A stretch of 64,000 nucleotides of DNA from Flavobacterium sp. (lineage in GTDB: Bacteria > Bacteroidota > Bacteroidia > Flavobacteriales > Flavobacteriaceae), in the NCBI GenBank assembly GCA_016721735.1, contig JADKHM010000002.1, forward strand, positions 248,001 to 312,000, in the 5' to 3' direction. The position numbers and the translations under genes were made by a program. Every line of letters starts with the position of its first letter. Positions within the stretch are counted from its first letter, which is position 1. Below the pieces are notes generated by a model. That model was given only the letters and a program-made list of their open reading frames with translations. It searched no databases and was not told the origin of the DNA. Of the stretch, positions 1-8,232 are shown one piece after another.

Positions 1-849
1 TCTTTGCGTAAGGAGTTTTAAGAGTTCGTTTGGCGTGGCATTTCCGAGTTCAATTTTGAGTTTGAGTTCATCGTTTAGCGATTTAAAATCGGTTTGACCC
101 ACTGTGAATTTTTGTGTGATATCGTACATTAATCCTTCTACGTTATCAGTCAAGATTCCGACTTCAAAACTGTTGGTGCGATATTGTTTTTTGACATCCG
201 TCAATTTTCCTTCAATGAGTTTGTTGGATTGATGAATGAGCGCAATATCATCGCAGAGTTCCTCGACGCTTTCCATTCTGTGTGTAGAGAAAATGATGGT
301 TGAGCCTTGTTTTTTGAGTTCTAAAATTTCGTCTTTAATAATGTTGGCGTTAACGGGATCAAAGCCTGAAAAAGGCTCGTCAAAAATGAGCAATTTGGGC
401 TTATGTAAAACACAAACGACGAACTGAATTTTTTGCGCCATTCCTTTTGATAGTTCTTGAATTTTCTTGTTCCACCAACCTTGAATCTCCAATCGATCAA
501 ACCAATATTTCAATTGAGCGGTCGCTTCGGCTTTTGAAAGTCCTTTCATTTGTGCCAAATAAAGACATTGCTCTCCAACTTTCATTGATTTGTATAAGCC
601 ACGCTCTTCGGGAAGATAGCCAATATATTGCACGTGTTGTGGCTTCAATTTTTCGCCGTCGAAAATTACTGTTCCAGCATCGGGCATTGTAATTTGATTG
701 ATAATTCGAATGAGTGAGGTTTTTCCGGCGCCATTGGGGCCAAGTAGTCCGTAGATACTTCCTTTGGGAACAGTTAGTGATACTTTATTGAGTGCAACGT
801 AATCTCCGTATTGTTTAACCACGTTTTCAACTTCAAGAATATTACTCAT
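1..849 (-). CDS. ABC transporter ATP-binding protein, 3' end cut by window
   Basis: The ATG reads leftward from 849 and 283 codons stay open to the window edge, so the C-terminus is missing. The ATPase domain is complete: Walker A GPNGAGKTS at about residues 37-45, signature LSKGMAQK near 133-140, Walker B LLIFDEP near 153-159 and the H-loop STH at 188-190. The sequence LPEERGLY in the Q-loop region and a C-terminal regulatory stretch resemble the NatA/YhaQ branch of ABC-2 exporters. That branch pairs with a membrane permease, which would lie outside the window on the left. The substrate cannot be told from this subunit. The gene lies downstream of dnaJ on the same strand but a terminator separates them. 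Confidence 0.9.
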   Translation of the reverse strand, partial: MSNILEVENVVKQYGDYVALNKVSLTVPKGSIYGLLGPNGAGKTSLIRIINQITMPDAGTVIFDGEKLKPQHVQYIGYLPEERGLYKSMKVGEQCLYLAQMKGLSKAEATAQLKYWFDRLEIQGWWNKKIQELSKGMAQKIQFVVCVLHKPKLLIFDEPFSGFDPVNANIIKDEILELKKQGSTIIFSTHRMESVEELCDDIALIHQSNKLIEGKLTDVKKQYRTNSFEVGILTDNVEGLMYDITQKFTVGQTDFKSLNDELKLKIELGNATPNELLKLLTQR

Positions 850-937
850 GTTTTAGCTTGTTTTTTTGTTTGTCTTGACTTTTCACCACTGGATTGTAAA
901 AGTAGGTAATTAGTAGGAAATCGATAAAAGTTGTTAC

Positions 938-971
938 AAAAAAAACCCACCCTTATTTGCACAAGGATGGG
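938..971 (-). terminator. Rho-independent terminator after dnaJ
   Basis: On the minus strand a stem CCCATCCTT / AAGGGTGGG with one mismatch is followed by a run of eight or more T. It sits about 70 bases past the dnaJ stop and should end the grpE-dnaJ transcript. Confidence 0.75.
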
Positions 972-1038
972 AAAAATTGCTATGAAAAAGAAATACTAGT
1001 TGCCTAGTACTATTCAAATATAAAATAAATTTTTTGAT

Positions 1039-2151
1039 TTAAGAAAACATATCCTTAACTTTTTCGAAAAAAGATTTATCACTTTTTTCCGGCTGTGGAG
1101 TAAAGTTTTCATCATGCAAATTGTTCTCAAAAAACTGCTTTTGTTCTTTGTTTAAAGTTTTAGGTGTCCACACATTTATATGCACTAGCAAATCACCTGT
1201 ACCATAGCCATTTAGACTAGGAATTCCTTTGCCTTTTAGTCTGAGTATCTTTCCTGATTGAATGCCTTCCTCTAATTTGATTCGGACTTTTCCGTTGACT
1301 GCATCAATATCTTTAGAGACACCAAGTACCGCTTCAGCAATACTGATATACAAATCAAAATGTAGGTTTTCGCCTTCACGCTTCAAGAATTCGTGCTCGG
1401 TTTCCTCGATGGCTACTATTAAGTCTCCAGGAACACCATTTCCTGGCGCATCATTTCCTTTGTTGGACACTTTGAGTTGCATACCATCTACGACACCAGC
1501 TGGAATTTTGATAGATACTGTTTCGTCTTCAAGCAGCATTCCCTGTGCATCTGCGTTGGCAGGTTTTTTGTCTAAAATTTGACCAGAACCACCGCAAGTT
1601 GGACAAGTAGAAGCCGATTGCATTCTTCCCAAAATAGTATTGGTTACGCGCATTACTTGACCTTGACCGTTGCAAGTAGAGCAAGTTTTGTAGCTCACGC
1701 CAGGCGCTTGAATTTTTCGTTTTACTTTTACTTTTTTCTCCACGCCATTCGCCACTTCTTCTAAAGTCAATTTTACTTTGATGCGAAGATTACTTCCTTT
1801 CATTCTGCGTTGTCCTCCAGCATTTCCTCCGAAACCGCCGCCAAAAGCTCCGCCAAAAATATCTCCAAATTGACTGAAGATATCGTCCATATTCATGCCG
1901 CCGTGTCCACCACCGAAACCGCCAGCTCCGTCGAAAGCTTGATGACCATATTGATCATATTTGGCTTTCTTTTGCGGATCACTTAGCACTTCGTAGGCTT
2001 CAGCCGCTGCTTTGAAATTCTCTTCAGCTTCTTTATTTCCTGGATTTTTGTCTGGATGGAATTCGATGGCTTTTTTGCGATAAGCTTTTTTGATTTCAGC
2101 CTCCGATGCACTTTTGGAAATTCCTAATATTTCGTAAAAATCTTTTTTCAT
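1039..2151 (-). CDS. dnaJ: Chaperone protein DnaJ
   Basis: Hsp40 co-chaperone that delivers unfolded protein to DnaK and stimulates its ATPase in the cytoplasm. The J domain carries HPD at residues 32-34, followed by a Gly/Phe-rich linker (about 75-115) and the two C-terminal beta domains. The central cysteine region has only two CxxCxGxG motifs (Cys157/160 and Cys183/186) where most bacterial DnaJ proteins have four. From their spacing the two that remain match motifs 2 and 3, so only one zinc site can form. I start at the ATG giving MKKDFYEILG, the usual N-terminus; an in-frame ATG four codons upstream is possible. It lies 48 bases downstream of grpE and is probably co-transcribed. dnaK is not in the window. 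Confidence 0.95.
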   Translation of the reverse strand: MKKDFYEILGISKSASEAEIKKAYRKKAIEFHPDKNPGNKEAEENFKAAAEAYEVLSDPQKKAKYDQYGHQAFDGAGGFGGGHGGMNMDDIFSQFGDIFGGAFGGGFGGNAGGQRRMKGSNLRIKVKLTLEEVANGVEKKVKVKRKIQAPGVSYKTCSTCNGQGQVMRVTNTILGRMQSASTCPTCGGSGQILDKKPANADAQGMLLEDETVSIKIPAGVVDGMQLKVSNKGNDAPGNGVPGDLIVAIEETEHEFLKREGENLHFDLYISIAEAVLGVSKDIDAVNGKVRIKLEEGIQSGKILRLKGKGIPSLNGYGTGDLLVHINVWTPKTLNKEQKQFFENNLHDENFTPQPEKSDKSFFEKVKDMFS

Positions 2152-2165
2152 TTTGTTTTTCATTT

Positions 2166-2187
2166 TATCCCACAGGCAACTGCGGGA
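2166..2187 (-). promoter_or_regulatory. Hairpin just before the dnaJ start codon
   Basis: In the grpE-dnaJ message a stem ATCCC.CAG / CTG.GGGAT with a short loop lies between the genes. It ends 3 bases before the first dnaJ ATG and about 15 before the preferred one. It is GC-rich in an AT-rich setting. It could mark an RNA processing site or affect dnaJ translation. No function is shown by the sequence alone. Confidence 0.4.
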
Positions 2188-2199
2188 TTACGATGGATA

Positions 2200-2772
2200 T
2201 TAATTACCAATCACCACTTTTGGGAAACGAATTATTTTGTCTCCCAATTTATATCCTTTTTCAATGACGTCAACTATTTTTCCTTTTAGATTCGGTGATG
2301 GCGCTGGAATTTGCGTTATGGCTTCTGCAAAATCTGCATTAAAAATATCTCCCGCTTTAACCGCAACTTCTTCTAGCCCTTTTGAAACAAGCGTTGATTT
2401 TAGTTTTTCGTAGATTAGCTCCACACCTTGAAGTAAAACGTCGTCATCTGATTTTTTGATTTCCACTAAATCCCTGTCAAAATCGTCCATAACTGGCAAC
2501 ATGGCTTGAAGCACTTCTTGGTTGGCAGTTTTAAATAGGTCCATTCGCTCTTTAGAAGTACGTCTTTTATAATTTTCAAATTCAGCAAAAAGTCTTAAAA
2601 ACTTGTCTTTTTCGTTGGCTAAATCTTCTTCTAATTTTTGTTCAGGAGTTAAATTATCCGAGGATTCAATGCCTGCGTCGTGGTTTTCAGTAGCAACTTG
2701 ATCAACCGCTTCTTCTTGTTCGTTGTTCTCAGTGTTCATTTTACTTTTATGTTTAAAAATATTTTTTATCAT
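2200..2772 (-). CDS. grpE: Nucleotide exchange factor GrpE
   Basis: GrpE releases ADP from DnaK and so resets the Hsp70 cycle. The 190-residue product has the family layout: an acidic, disordered N-terminus rich in Glu and Asp, a long coiled-coil helix, then the beta-wing domain ending in IIRFPKVVIGN. I chose the ATG at 2772 (MIKNIFKHKS); another ATG at 2739 (MNTENNEQEE) is equally plausible. The longer reading to 2805 runs into the promoter box and is rejected. It is the first gene of the grpE-dnaJ pair. Confidence 0.92.
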   Translation of the reverse strand: MIKNIFKHKSKMNTENNEQEEAVDQVATENHDAGIESSDNLTPEQKLEEDLANEKDKFLRLFAEFENYKRRTSKERMDLFKTANQEVLQAMLPVMDDFDRDLVEIKKSDDDVLLQGVELIYEKLKSTLVSKGLEEVAVKAGDIFNADFAEAITQIPAPSPNLKGKIVDVIEKGYKLGDKIIRFPKVVIGN

Positions 2773-2790
2773 TTTTTTTTCGCTGAATTG

Positions 2791-2823
2791 CAAAAGTATT
2801 GCCATTTGTGGAATAATGTCAAA
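2791..2823 (-). promoter_or_regulatory. Bacteroidetes-type promoter of grpE-dnaJ
   Basis: On the minus strand the -7 box TACTTTTG fits TAnnTTTG, with TTTG 21 bases upstream as the -33 element. The -33 element lies inside a short direct repeat, TGACATTT then TGACATTA, which could be a heat-shock control site. The promoter match follows the published Bacteroidetes consensus; the regulatory role is inference. Confidence 0.65.
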
Positions 2824-2887
2824 ATGTCACGGTTTTTTTTGAAACGCTGTGGAATGGTTTAGTCGAATTTGCCCTTGACATTCAAAT

Positions 2888-3027
2888 GCCCTAGCCCTGA
2901 TCACAGCGGTATCCTTTTTATGCTGAACTCGTTTCAGTATCTATTACAATTAAACTCAATTCTTACAAAAGGATGCTGAAACGAGTTCAGCATAAAAAGA
3001 TATAGCGGAGAGCAGGAAAAGCTTCTA
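2888..3027 (+). repeat. Intergenic palindromic element, copy A (CCCTAGCCCTGAT family)
   Basis: The copy begins GCCCTAGCCCTGAT, continues with GCGGTATCCTTTTTAT, and then holds a long variable stem: TGCTGAACTCGTTTCAG on the left arm is mirrored by CTGAAACGAGTTCAGCA on the right. It closes with AAAAAGATATAGCGG and AGCAGGAAAAGCTTCTAA. The ends match five other copies in this window, while the variable stem differs. It fills most of the gap between grpE and the next gene. Confidence 0.85.
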
Positions 3028-3158
3028 ACGTTAAAATTAAAAACTTTAATAGAATTTTAAGACTAAAACGATTTCGTTTTGTCTAAGTTTGTTCGGTAGA
3101 TGAAACGTAAAGGTTAGCGTTAAGCTTCTAAATATTATTAATTCACATAGATTATAAA

Positions 3159-3187
3159 AAGAAACTCCGTCCAGAAGACGGAGTTTT
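3159..3187 (-). terminator. Rho-independent terminator after the TIGR01777 gene
   Basis: A perfect stem AACTCCGTC / GACGGAGTT lies immediately past the gene end, followed on the minus strand by a T-rich tail. A T run also follows on the plus strand, so it may work in both directions. Confidence 0.85.
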
Positions 3188-3188
3188 T

Positions 3189-4094
3189 TTATGATAGAAT
3201 GTCTTCTAATGCAGGTTCCAATTTTGCGAATTGAAAGGCAAAACCTGCAGTAGTGGCTTTCTCTGAGCTGATATTTGTGTTGGTAAACAGCAATTGGTGC
3301 ATTTCTCCAAGTAACAATTTCATGACGATTTTGGGGATTGCTGGCAGCCACAATGGTTTGTGTAGTTTTTTGGCTAAGGCAATGGTCAGCTCTTTATTTG
3401 AAACAGGAAAAGGCGACACGGCATTATAGACTTTTTCCCAAGAATTGGTGATGGCAAAAAGATACATGGCTGCAAGATCGTGAATGTGAATCCATGATGT
3501 CATTTGATTTCCGTTTCCGAAAGTCGCGCCGACACCCATTTTAATTGGCTTGATCATTTCTTGCAGCGCACCGCCATTTTTCGCGAACACGATTCCGGTT
3601 CTTAGTTTACAAACCTTAATGTTTAGTAATTGAAACTTATCGACGCTTTCCTCCCATTTCACTACCACGTTGGATAGGAAATTATCCTCGACCGACTTGT
3701 TATCTTCTTTATAAATCGTGCTTGAATTGTTCGGGTAGATGGCCGTTCCTGAAGCCGACACGATTTGCTTGATTTGATTTGGATTTTCTTTGATGGCTTT
3801 AAAAAGCGTGTTGCTGGCGAGAATTCTACTTTCTAGAATCTCTGCTTTGTAGCTGTCTGTCCAACGTTTTGAAATGTTTGCTCCAGCTAAATGTATGACT
3901 GCATCAACTCCCATAAGGCAATTTTCATCGATGACACCTTGCGCTGGATTCCAATAGAAACCATGATAATTGGGTTCGTTTTTGATTTTGCTTTTTGCCG
4001 TCGTTAGATAGTGAACGGCGATTCCGTTTTGAAGAAGCAACAATACCAATTCAGTTCCAATAAGTCCAGTGGCACCTGTAATGAGGATTTTCAT
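3189..4094 (-). CDS. TIGR01777 family NAD-dependent epimerase-like protein
   Basis: Extended short-chain dehydrogenase of the YfcH/SDR39U1 group, 301 residues, about the usual family length. The N-terminus MKILITGATGLIG is the Rossmann dinucleotide-binding GxxGxxG. VIHLAGANIS and the later IVSASGTAIYP match the conserved strand and active-site areas of the family. The biochemical substrate of this family is unknown. I start at the ATG at 4094: the longer frame begins with TTG and overlaps a TAACTTTG promoter box, which rules it out. It stands alone with its own terminator. Confidence 0.88.
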   Translation of the reverse strand: MKILITGATGLIGTELVLLLLQNGIAVHYLTTAKSKIKNEPNYHGFYWNPAQGVIDENCLMGVDAVIHLAGANISKRWTDSYKAEILESRILASNTLFKAIKENPNQIKQIVSASGTAIYPNNSSTIYKEDNKSVEDNFLSNVVVKWEESVDKFQLLNIKVCKLRTGIVFAKNGGALQEMIKPIKMGVGATFGNGNQMTSWIHIHDLAAMYLFAITNSWEKVYNAVSPFPVSNKELTIALAKKLHKPLWLPAIPKIVMKLLLGEMHQLLFTNTNISSEKATTAGFAFQFAKLEPALEDILS

Positions 4095-4103
4095 TTTTTT
4101 ATT

Positions 4104-4111
4104 CAAAGTTA
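4104..4111 (-). promoter_or_regulatory. -7 promoter box of the TIGR01777 gene
   Basis: TAACTTTG on the minus strand fits TAnnTTTG and lies 9 bases upstream of the ATG, implying a very short leader. No good -33 element was seen. It helps fix the start codon at 4094. Confidence 0.5.
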
Positions 4112-4169
4112 ATCAATGCCTCTGTTAAGCGTTCGCTAATTAGGTTCAATTTAACGACTGTTTGAAAAA

Positions 4170-4664
4170 CTACATTTTGACTTTGAGCGTCCATTCGAAA
4201 TCCATTTCGGCAACCACTTCCCCTTTCTCGTTGGTTCCGACTGAGTGCAGCCAAACTGTTACACCTTCACCAGTCTTGATTGTTTCTTCAATTTTTTGGT
4301 TTACAAGTGCGCCGTCTTGACATAGAAATCGAATTCGCCCCGTGGCTTTCTTGGTAAAAACACATTTGTTGGTGGCGACAAGCATCGAAATTTTCGCTCT
4401 ACTTTCGTGAATTCCTTGCATTACCAAAGCGCCTGTTGAGAGTTCCGCCGCCATGGCTTGAACCGCAAAATACAGTGAATTGAATGGATTTTGATTGAAC
4501 CAACGATGCCTCACAGAAGTCGTACATTGTAGTGAGTCGATGGATTTTAGTCGCACACCACACCAAAATGCAGCTGGCAATTTGAAAAACAAAAAGAGGT
4601 TGACTTTGTTGGGTGAAGTGCGCACGGTGGTTGATTTAGTGTATAAATATAACCATTTTTTCAC
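4170..4664 (-). CDS. DUF4442 domain protein (hot-dog thioesterase-like)
   Basis: A 164-residue cytoplasmic protein with the pattern of DUF4442, a hot-dog fold family related to PaaI/YiiD thioesterases. Recognisable features are RHRWFNQNPFNSLYFAVQAM, matching the long central helix with its asparagine, and the strand series that follows (AKISMLVATNKCVFTKKATG). No substrate is known. It is transcribed leftward toward the epimerase gene with a 75-base gap holding that gene's own promoter. The N-terminal start is not firmly fixed. Confidence 0.75.
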   Translation of the reverse strand: MKKWLYLYTKSTTVRTSPNKVNLFLFFKLPAAFWCGVRLKSIDSLQCTTSVRHRWFNQNPFNSLYFAVQAMAAELSTGALVMQGIHESRAKISMLVATNKCVFTKKATGRIRFLCQDGALVNQKIEETIKTGEGVTVWLHSVGTNEKGEVVAEMDFEWTLKVKM

Positions 4665-4742
4665 TCTAAATACAGTTTATTCAAATGTTAATATTTTGTT
4701 AACTTATGGTACTATGCGAAACAAGATACTGTTTTTTAAACA

Positions 4743-4750
4743 TATATTTG
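4743..4750 (+). promoter_or_regulatory. -7 promoter box before the DUF4870 gene
   Basis: TATATTTG fits TAnnTTTG and lies 28 bases before the ATG at 4779. No convincing -33 TTG was found. It probably starts transcription of the DUF4870/GIN genes. Confidence 0.5.
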
Positions 4751-4778
4751 CATAAGAAATTACTATATACTTTTAATC

Positions 4779-5234
4779 ATGGAAACAAATTCAAAAAACA
4801 GTACAGCGGCGTTAATCAATTTAAGCACATTAACCCAATACTTTATTCCGTTTGGAAATTTTATCTTTCCGATTGTCATCTGGAGTACTGCGAGAGATAA
4901 ATCAGAATATGTTAATGAACAAGGAAAGCAAACAATCAATTTTCAGTTGAGTTTATTTCTTTATACGTTTATTTTGGCTTTGATTGCGATTCCTATCGTG
5001 GCCATTTCATTTTTTAATAATGTGAGTTTTAATGCCATTATTAATGACGACGACGTTTTCTTTGACAACTTCGATTTTAGCAATATGACTGGTGTATTGA
5101 CCATCGCTATCTCAGCCATATGCTTATTTATTTTTATGAAAATAGCCGAATTTTTCCTGATCATCTACGCCTCAGTAAAAACATCTAACGGAGACAACTT
5201 TAAATATCCATTGACCATCCCATTTATCAAGTAG
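4779..5234 (+). CDS. DUF4870 family membrane protein
   Basis: A 151-residue inner-membrane protein of the DUF4870 (Tic20-like) family. Visible features are an amphipathic N-terminus, a first hydrophobic segment near 20-36 (YFIPFGNFIFPIVIW), the family-typical NEQGKQTINFQLS, then two more hydrophobic segments at about 65-85 and 108-130. The function of the family is unknown. Downstream genes on the same strand encode envelope proteins, suggesting a membrane or envelope role. The acidic loop INDDDVFFDNFDF is specific to this protein. Confidence 0.85.
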   Translation: METNSKNSTAALINLSTLTQYFIPFGNFIFPIVIWSTARDKSEYVNEQGKQTINFQLSLFLYTFILALIAIPIVAISFFNNVSFNAIINDDDVFFDNFDFSNMTGVLTIAISAICLFIFMKIAEFFLIIYASVKTSNGDNFKYPLTIPFIK

Positions 5235-5282
5235 TTTCAATCATCAAAATCATTAATCAATCATCAATCAAAAAACGAAATC

Positions 5283-6056
5283 ATGTTAAAAATCATCACA
5301 ACGCTAACCTTATTCTTAATCGGAATATTAGCAAAAGGACAAGAAGTAGAAATGAGAACAGTATCATCATTTTCAAAAGTTAAAGTGCAACACGGCATCG
5401 AATTAGTGTACACCGAAAGTGACACGCAATCCCTTCGAATTGAAGCAGCAAATCAATCGATTATGAAAAATATTACGACAACCGTTAAAGGTCATACCTT
5501 AACCATTGATATCTTAAACGAAAAAGATTTCACAACAAATGGCGGAAAAATTAGAGTTTATCTTGCTGCGAATAATCTCGTCACTTTAGAGGCCAATACA
5601 AATGCCATAGTTACCATTGACGATGCATTGACTGCAAAAAACTTGACTATCAATTTGCGTTCTGGCGCTAGTCTAACTGGAAACATTAAGGTTAGTGAAA
5701 ACACAAAGTTGATCGCTACCGACAACAGCTCTTTTAACGGCAAAATTGAAACTTCGTCACTCACAGCAAATCTTATGAAGAATGCTAAAATTAATATTAC
5801 CGGAAAAGCCAATCGTGCCGCATTCGAAACCTCAAATACAGTCGTATTGAGCGCTCGCAATTTCATTTCAAACGCCATCACCATGAAAGCCTCAGGAAAT
5901 TCAGTGGCGTCCATTTATGCCCACTCCAATCTGACTGTGGATGTGGCAGATGAAGCCAAGATAACCTATACCGGATTTCCGGATAATATCGCACTCAACG
6001 AAGATGCGGTAGCTTTGCAAAAATACCGCTCCGATCGACTATTGACATTAAATTAA
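5283..6056 (+). CDS. GIN-domain (DUF2807) secreted protein
   Basis: A 257-residue exported protein: N-terminal signal peptide (about 1-19, cleaved near AKGQ) followed by a DUF2807 'putative auto-transporter adhesin, head GIN' domain. The start of the domain, FSKVKVQHGIELVYTES, matches the typical opening 'F..I.v..gi.v.l', and the rest is a run of short beta strands expected to form a beta-solenoid. It follows the DUF4870 gene by 48 bases and precedes padR by 57. It is one of three GIN proteins within 10 kb. Adhesin naming is by family only. Confidence 0.85.
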   Translation: MLKIITTLTLFLIGILAKGQEVEMRTVSSFSKVKVQHGIELVYTESDTQSLRIEAANQSIMKNITTTVKGHTLTIDILNEKDFTTNGGKIRVYLAANNLVTLEANTNAIVTIDDALTAKNLTINLRSGASLTGNIKVSENTKLIATDNSSFNGKIETSSLTANLMKNAKINITGKANRAAFETSNTVVLSARNFISNAITMKASGNSVASIYAHSNLTVDVADEAKITYTGFPDNIALNEDAVALQKYRSDRLLTLN

Positions 6057-6113
6057 ATCTACCACCATAATGGATTTCATAGCAATTAATCTCCCAAATA
6101 AAAAAATAGAATC

Positions 6114-6443
6114 ATGAATATTGAAAACACAAAAGCCCAGATGCGTAAAGGTGTTCTCGAGTTTTGCATCTTATGCGTTCTAAAAGAAAAAGATGCCTAT
6201 ACTTCGGAAATATTGGATACCCTGAAAAACGCAAAATTACTTGTGGTTGAGGGCACAGTTTATCCCCTATTGACAAGATTAAAAAACGACGGATTGCTCA
6301 ACTACCGTTGGGAAGAATCCACTTCTGGTCCACCGCGAAAATACTATGGTTTGACCGAAATAGGAAAAACATTTTTAAACGAATTAAATAGCACTTGGAC
6401 AGAATTGTCGGATGCAGTAAACATTATAACAACACAAAAATAA
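6114..6443 (+). CDS. PadR family transcriptional regulator
   Basis: A 109-residue winged-helix repressor. It begins with the family pattern NTKAQMRKGVLEFCILCVL, then DAYTSEILDTLKNAKLLVVE and TVYPLLTRLKNDGLLNYRWE, the recognition helix and wing. The short C-terminal helix is that of the small PadR-s2 group. It is separated from the PspC gene by 5 bases and therefore probably regulates its own operon. PadR-PspC-GIN is a recurring order in Bacteroidetes. The inducing signal is unknown. Confidence 0.93.
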   Translation: MNIENTKAQMRKGVLEFCILCVLKEKDAYTSEILDTLKNAKLLVVEGTVYPLLTRLKNDGLLNYRWEESTSGPPRKYYGLTEIGKTFLNELNSTWTELSDAVNIITTQK

Positions 6444-6448
6444 AAGTC

Positions 6449-8230
6449 ATGAATAAAACAGTAAACATAAATTTAGGAGGTATGTTTTTTCACATAGACG
6501 AAGACGCATACCAAAAATTATCTCGCTATTTTGATGCTATAAAACGCTCGTTATCCAATTCGAATGGGCAAGATGAAATTATCAAAGACATCGAAATGCG
6601 TATCGCTGAATTGGTTGCTGAAAAACATACCAACGAAAAACAAGTCATCAACTTGAAGGAATTGGATGAAATCATTGCTGTGATGGGGCAACCCGAAGAT
6701 TACCGTATCGATAATGATGACGAGGAGCCAAAAAGAACGACCGACTTTAATAGCGCATCCAGAGCAAATAAAAAACTATATCGCGATAAAGATACAGGAA
6801 TGATTGGCGGTGTGGCTGCAGGACTTGGTCATTACTTTGGTGTTGATGCTGTTTGGCTGCGTCTGATTTTAGTAGTCTTAGTTTTCGCCGGTTTCGGATC
6901 TGGAATTGTTGCCTATATCGTGCTGTGGATTGTCATGCCAGAAGCGATAACAACTTCTGAAAAATTAGAAATGAAAGGCGAACCCATTACGATTTCTAAT
7001 ATCGAGAAAAAAGTAAAGGAAGAATTTGAAACTGTTTCAGAAAAATTCAAAAATGCCAACTATGACAAAATGGGAAACCAGGTCAAAACTGGTGTTGATA
7101 GATTTACCGGTGGTTTAGGAGAGGTTTTGATGTCTATTCTTAAAGTATTTGCCAAAGTATTGGGCGTTATGTTGATCATTTCAAGTTTGGCAATTCTTGT
7201 CATATTATTTATAGGTGTGTTTACTTTGGGTTCAACGGCATTTATCGATTTTCCTTGGCAGAGTTTCTTTGAAGCTGGGAATATTTCAGAATATCCGCTT
7301 TGGGTTTTTGGACTACTTATGTTCGCTGCCATTGGAATTCCGTTCTTCTTTTTAATGCTTTTAGGTTTCAAATTGCTGTCTCCAAGCATGAAATCTATTG
7401 GATATATTGCAAGATATACGCTACTAGCTTTATGGTTGATTTCAATAGGAATTTTAATTTCTGTTGGCGTTCGTCAAGCTACTGAATTCGCAGTTGACGG
7501 CACATTCTTGCAAAAAGAAACATTGCCTCTAAAAGCTACTGATACGTTGTATGTCAAATTTCAATTCAATGATTTTTACGCCAACGACATCAATGACAAT
7601 GACAATTTTATAGTCACTGAAGACGCTAATAACGCCAAAGTAATCTATTCTAATGATGTAAGAATGTATGTTGTAAAAACAGATGAAAAAGTACCGTACA
7701 TTCAAATAGAAAGAAAAGCCAAAGGACGTTCTTTATCTGCCGCAAAGAAAACGGCGGAAAAAATCAAATATGGATACAAATTAGAAGGCAATCACCTGAT
7801 CCTTGACAATTATCTATTGACCGATTTCAAAAACAAATACCGTGATCAAGAAGTTGAAGTCTTCTTGTACTTGCCCGTGGGAATGATCTTGAAACCAGAT
7901 AGCAGCATTCAAGATTACGACGATTCTGATGACTCTTATTTTAATTTGCATTTTAGTTCAGATCAATATGTTTATAAAGTCGATAGCACTAAAGTAAAAT
8001 GTATGAACTGCCCACCAGAAGAAAACGAATGGAATGATGTAGAAGGCGAAGAAAACTTCGATGGCACTATAGACATTAAAGGCCCAGAAGAACCAATCGA
8101 TTCACTTGGAACCAGTGTCACATTGAACGAAAACGGAATTTTAATCAAGAAAAGTGACAAGAAATCTGAAAATAAGGAAATCAAAAGTGTCAAAATAAAT
8201 GGCGACGGAATTACTATTAAAACGAAATAA
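6449..8230 (+). CDS. PspC domain-containing membrane protein
   Basis: A 593-residue inner-membrane protein. Residues 1-95 are a short cytoplasmic domain (MNKTVNINLGGMFFHIDEDA). At about 110-170 a PspC domain is visible: KLYRDKDTGMIGGVAAGLGH followed by a hydrophobic segment. Four further hydrophobic segments follow (about 235-260, 280-300, 305-325, 330-350). The remainder is a periplasmic region rich in acidic residues. The ATG at 6449 gives the family N-terminus and sits 5 bases past padR. PspC proteins sense or respond to membrane stress in other bacteria; that role here is inferred. Confidence 0.92.
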   Translation: MNKTVNINLGGMFFHIDEDAYQKLSRYFDAIKRSLSNSNGQDEIIKDIEMRIAELVAEKHTNEKQVINLKELDEIIAVMGQPEDYRIDNDDEEPKRTTDFNSASRANKKLYRDKDTGMIGGVAAGLGHYFGVDAVWLRLILVVLVFAGFGSGIVAYIVLWIVMPEAITTSEKLEMKGEPITISNIEKKVKEEFETVSEKFKNANYDKMGNQVKTGVDRFTGGLGEVLMSILKVFAKVLGVMLIISSLAILVILFIGVFTLGSTAFIDFPWQSFFEAGNISEYPLWVFGLLMFAAIGIPFFFLMLLGFKLLSPSMKSIGYIARYTLLALWLISIGILISVGVRQATEFAVDGTFLQKETLPLKATDTLYVKFQFNDFYANDINDNDNFIVTEDANNAKVIYSNDVRMYVVKTDEKVPYIQIERKAKGRSLSAAKKTAEKIKYGYKLEGNHLILDNYLLTDFKNKYRDQEVEVFLYLPVGMILKPDSSIQDYDDSDDSYFNLHFSSDQYVYKVDSTKVKCMNCPPEENEWNDVEGEENFDGTIDIKGPEEPIDSLGTSVTLNENGILIKKSDKKSENKEIKSVKINGDGITIKTK

Positions 8231-8232
8231 TC

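Noticed and set aside
1262..1764. Plus-strand frames opposite dnaJ
   Set aside because: They are complements of the conserved dnaJ sequence with no family match.
5558..5914. Minus-strand frame opposite the GIN gene at 5283
   Set aside because: Composition looks like the antisense of a repetitive beta protein; no start signal and no domain.
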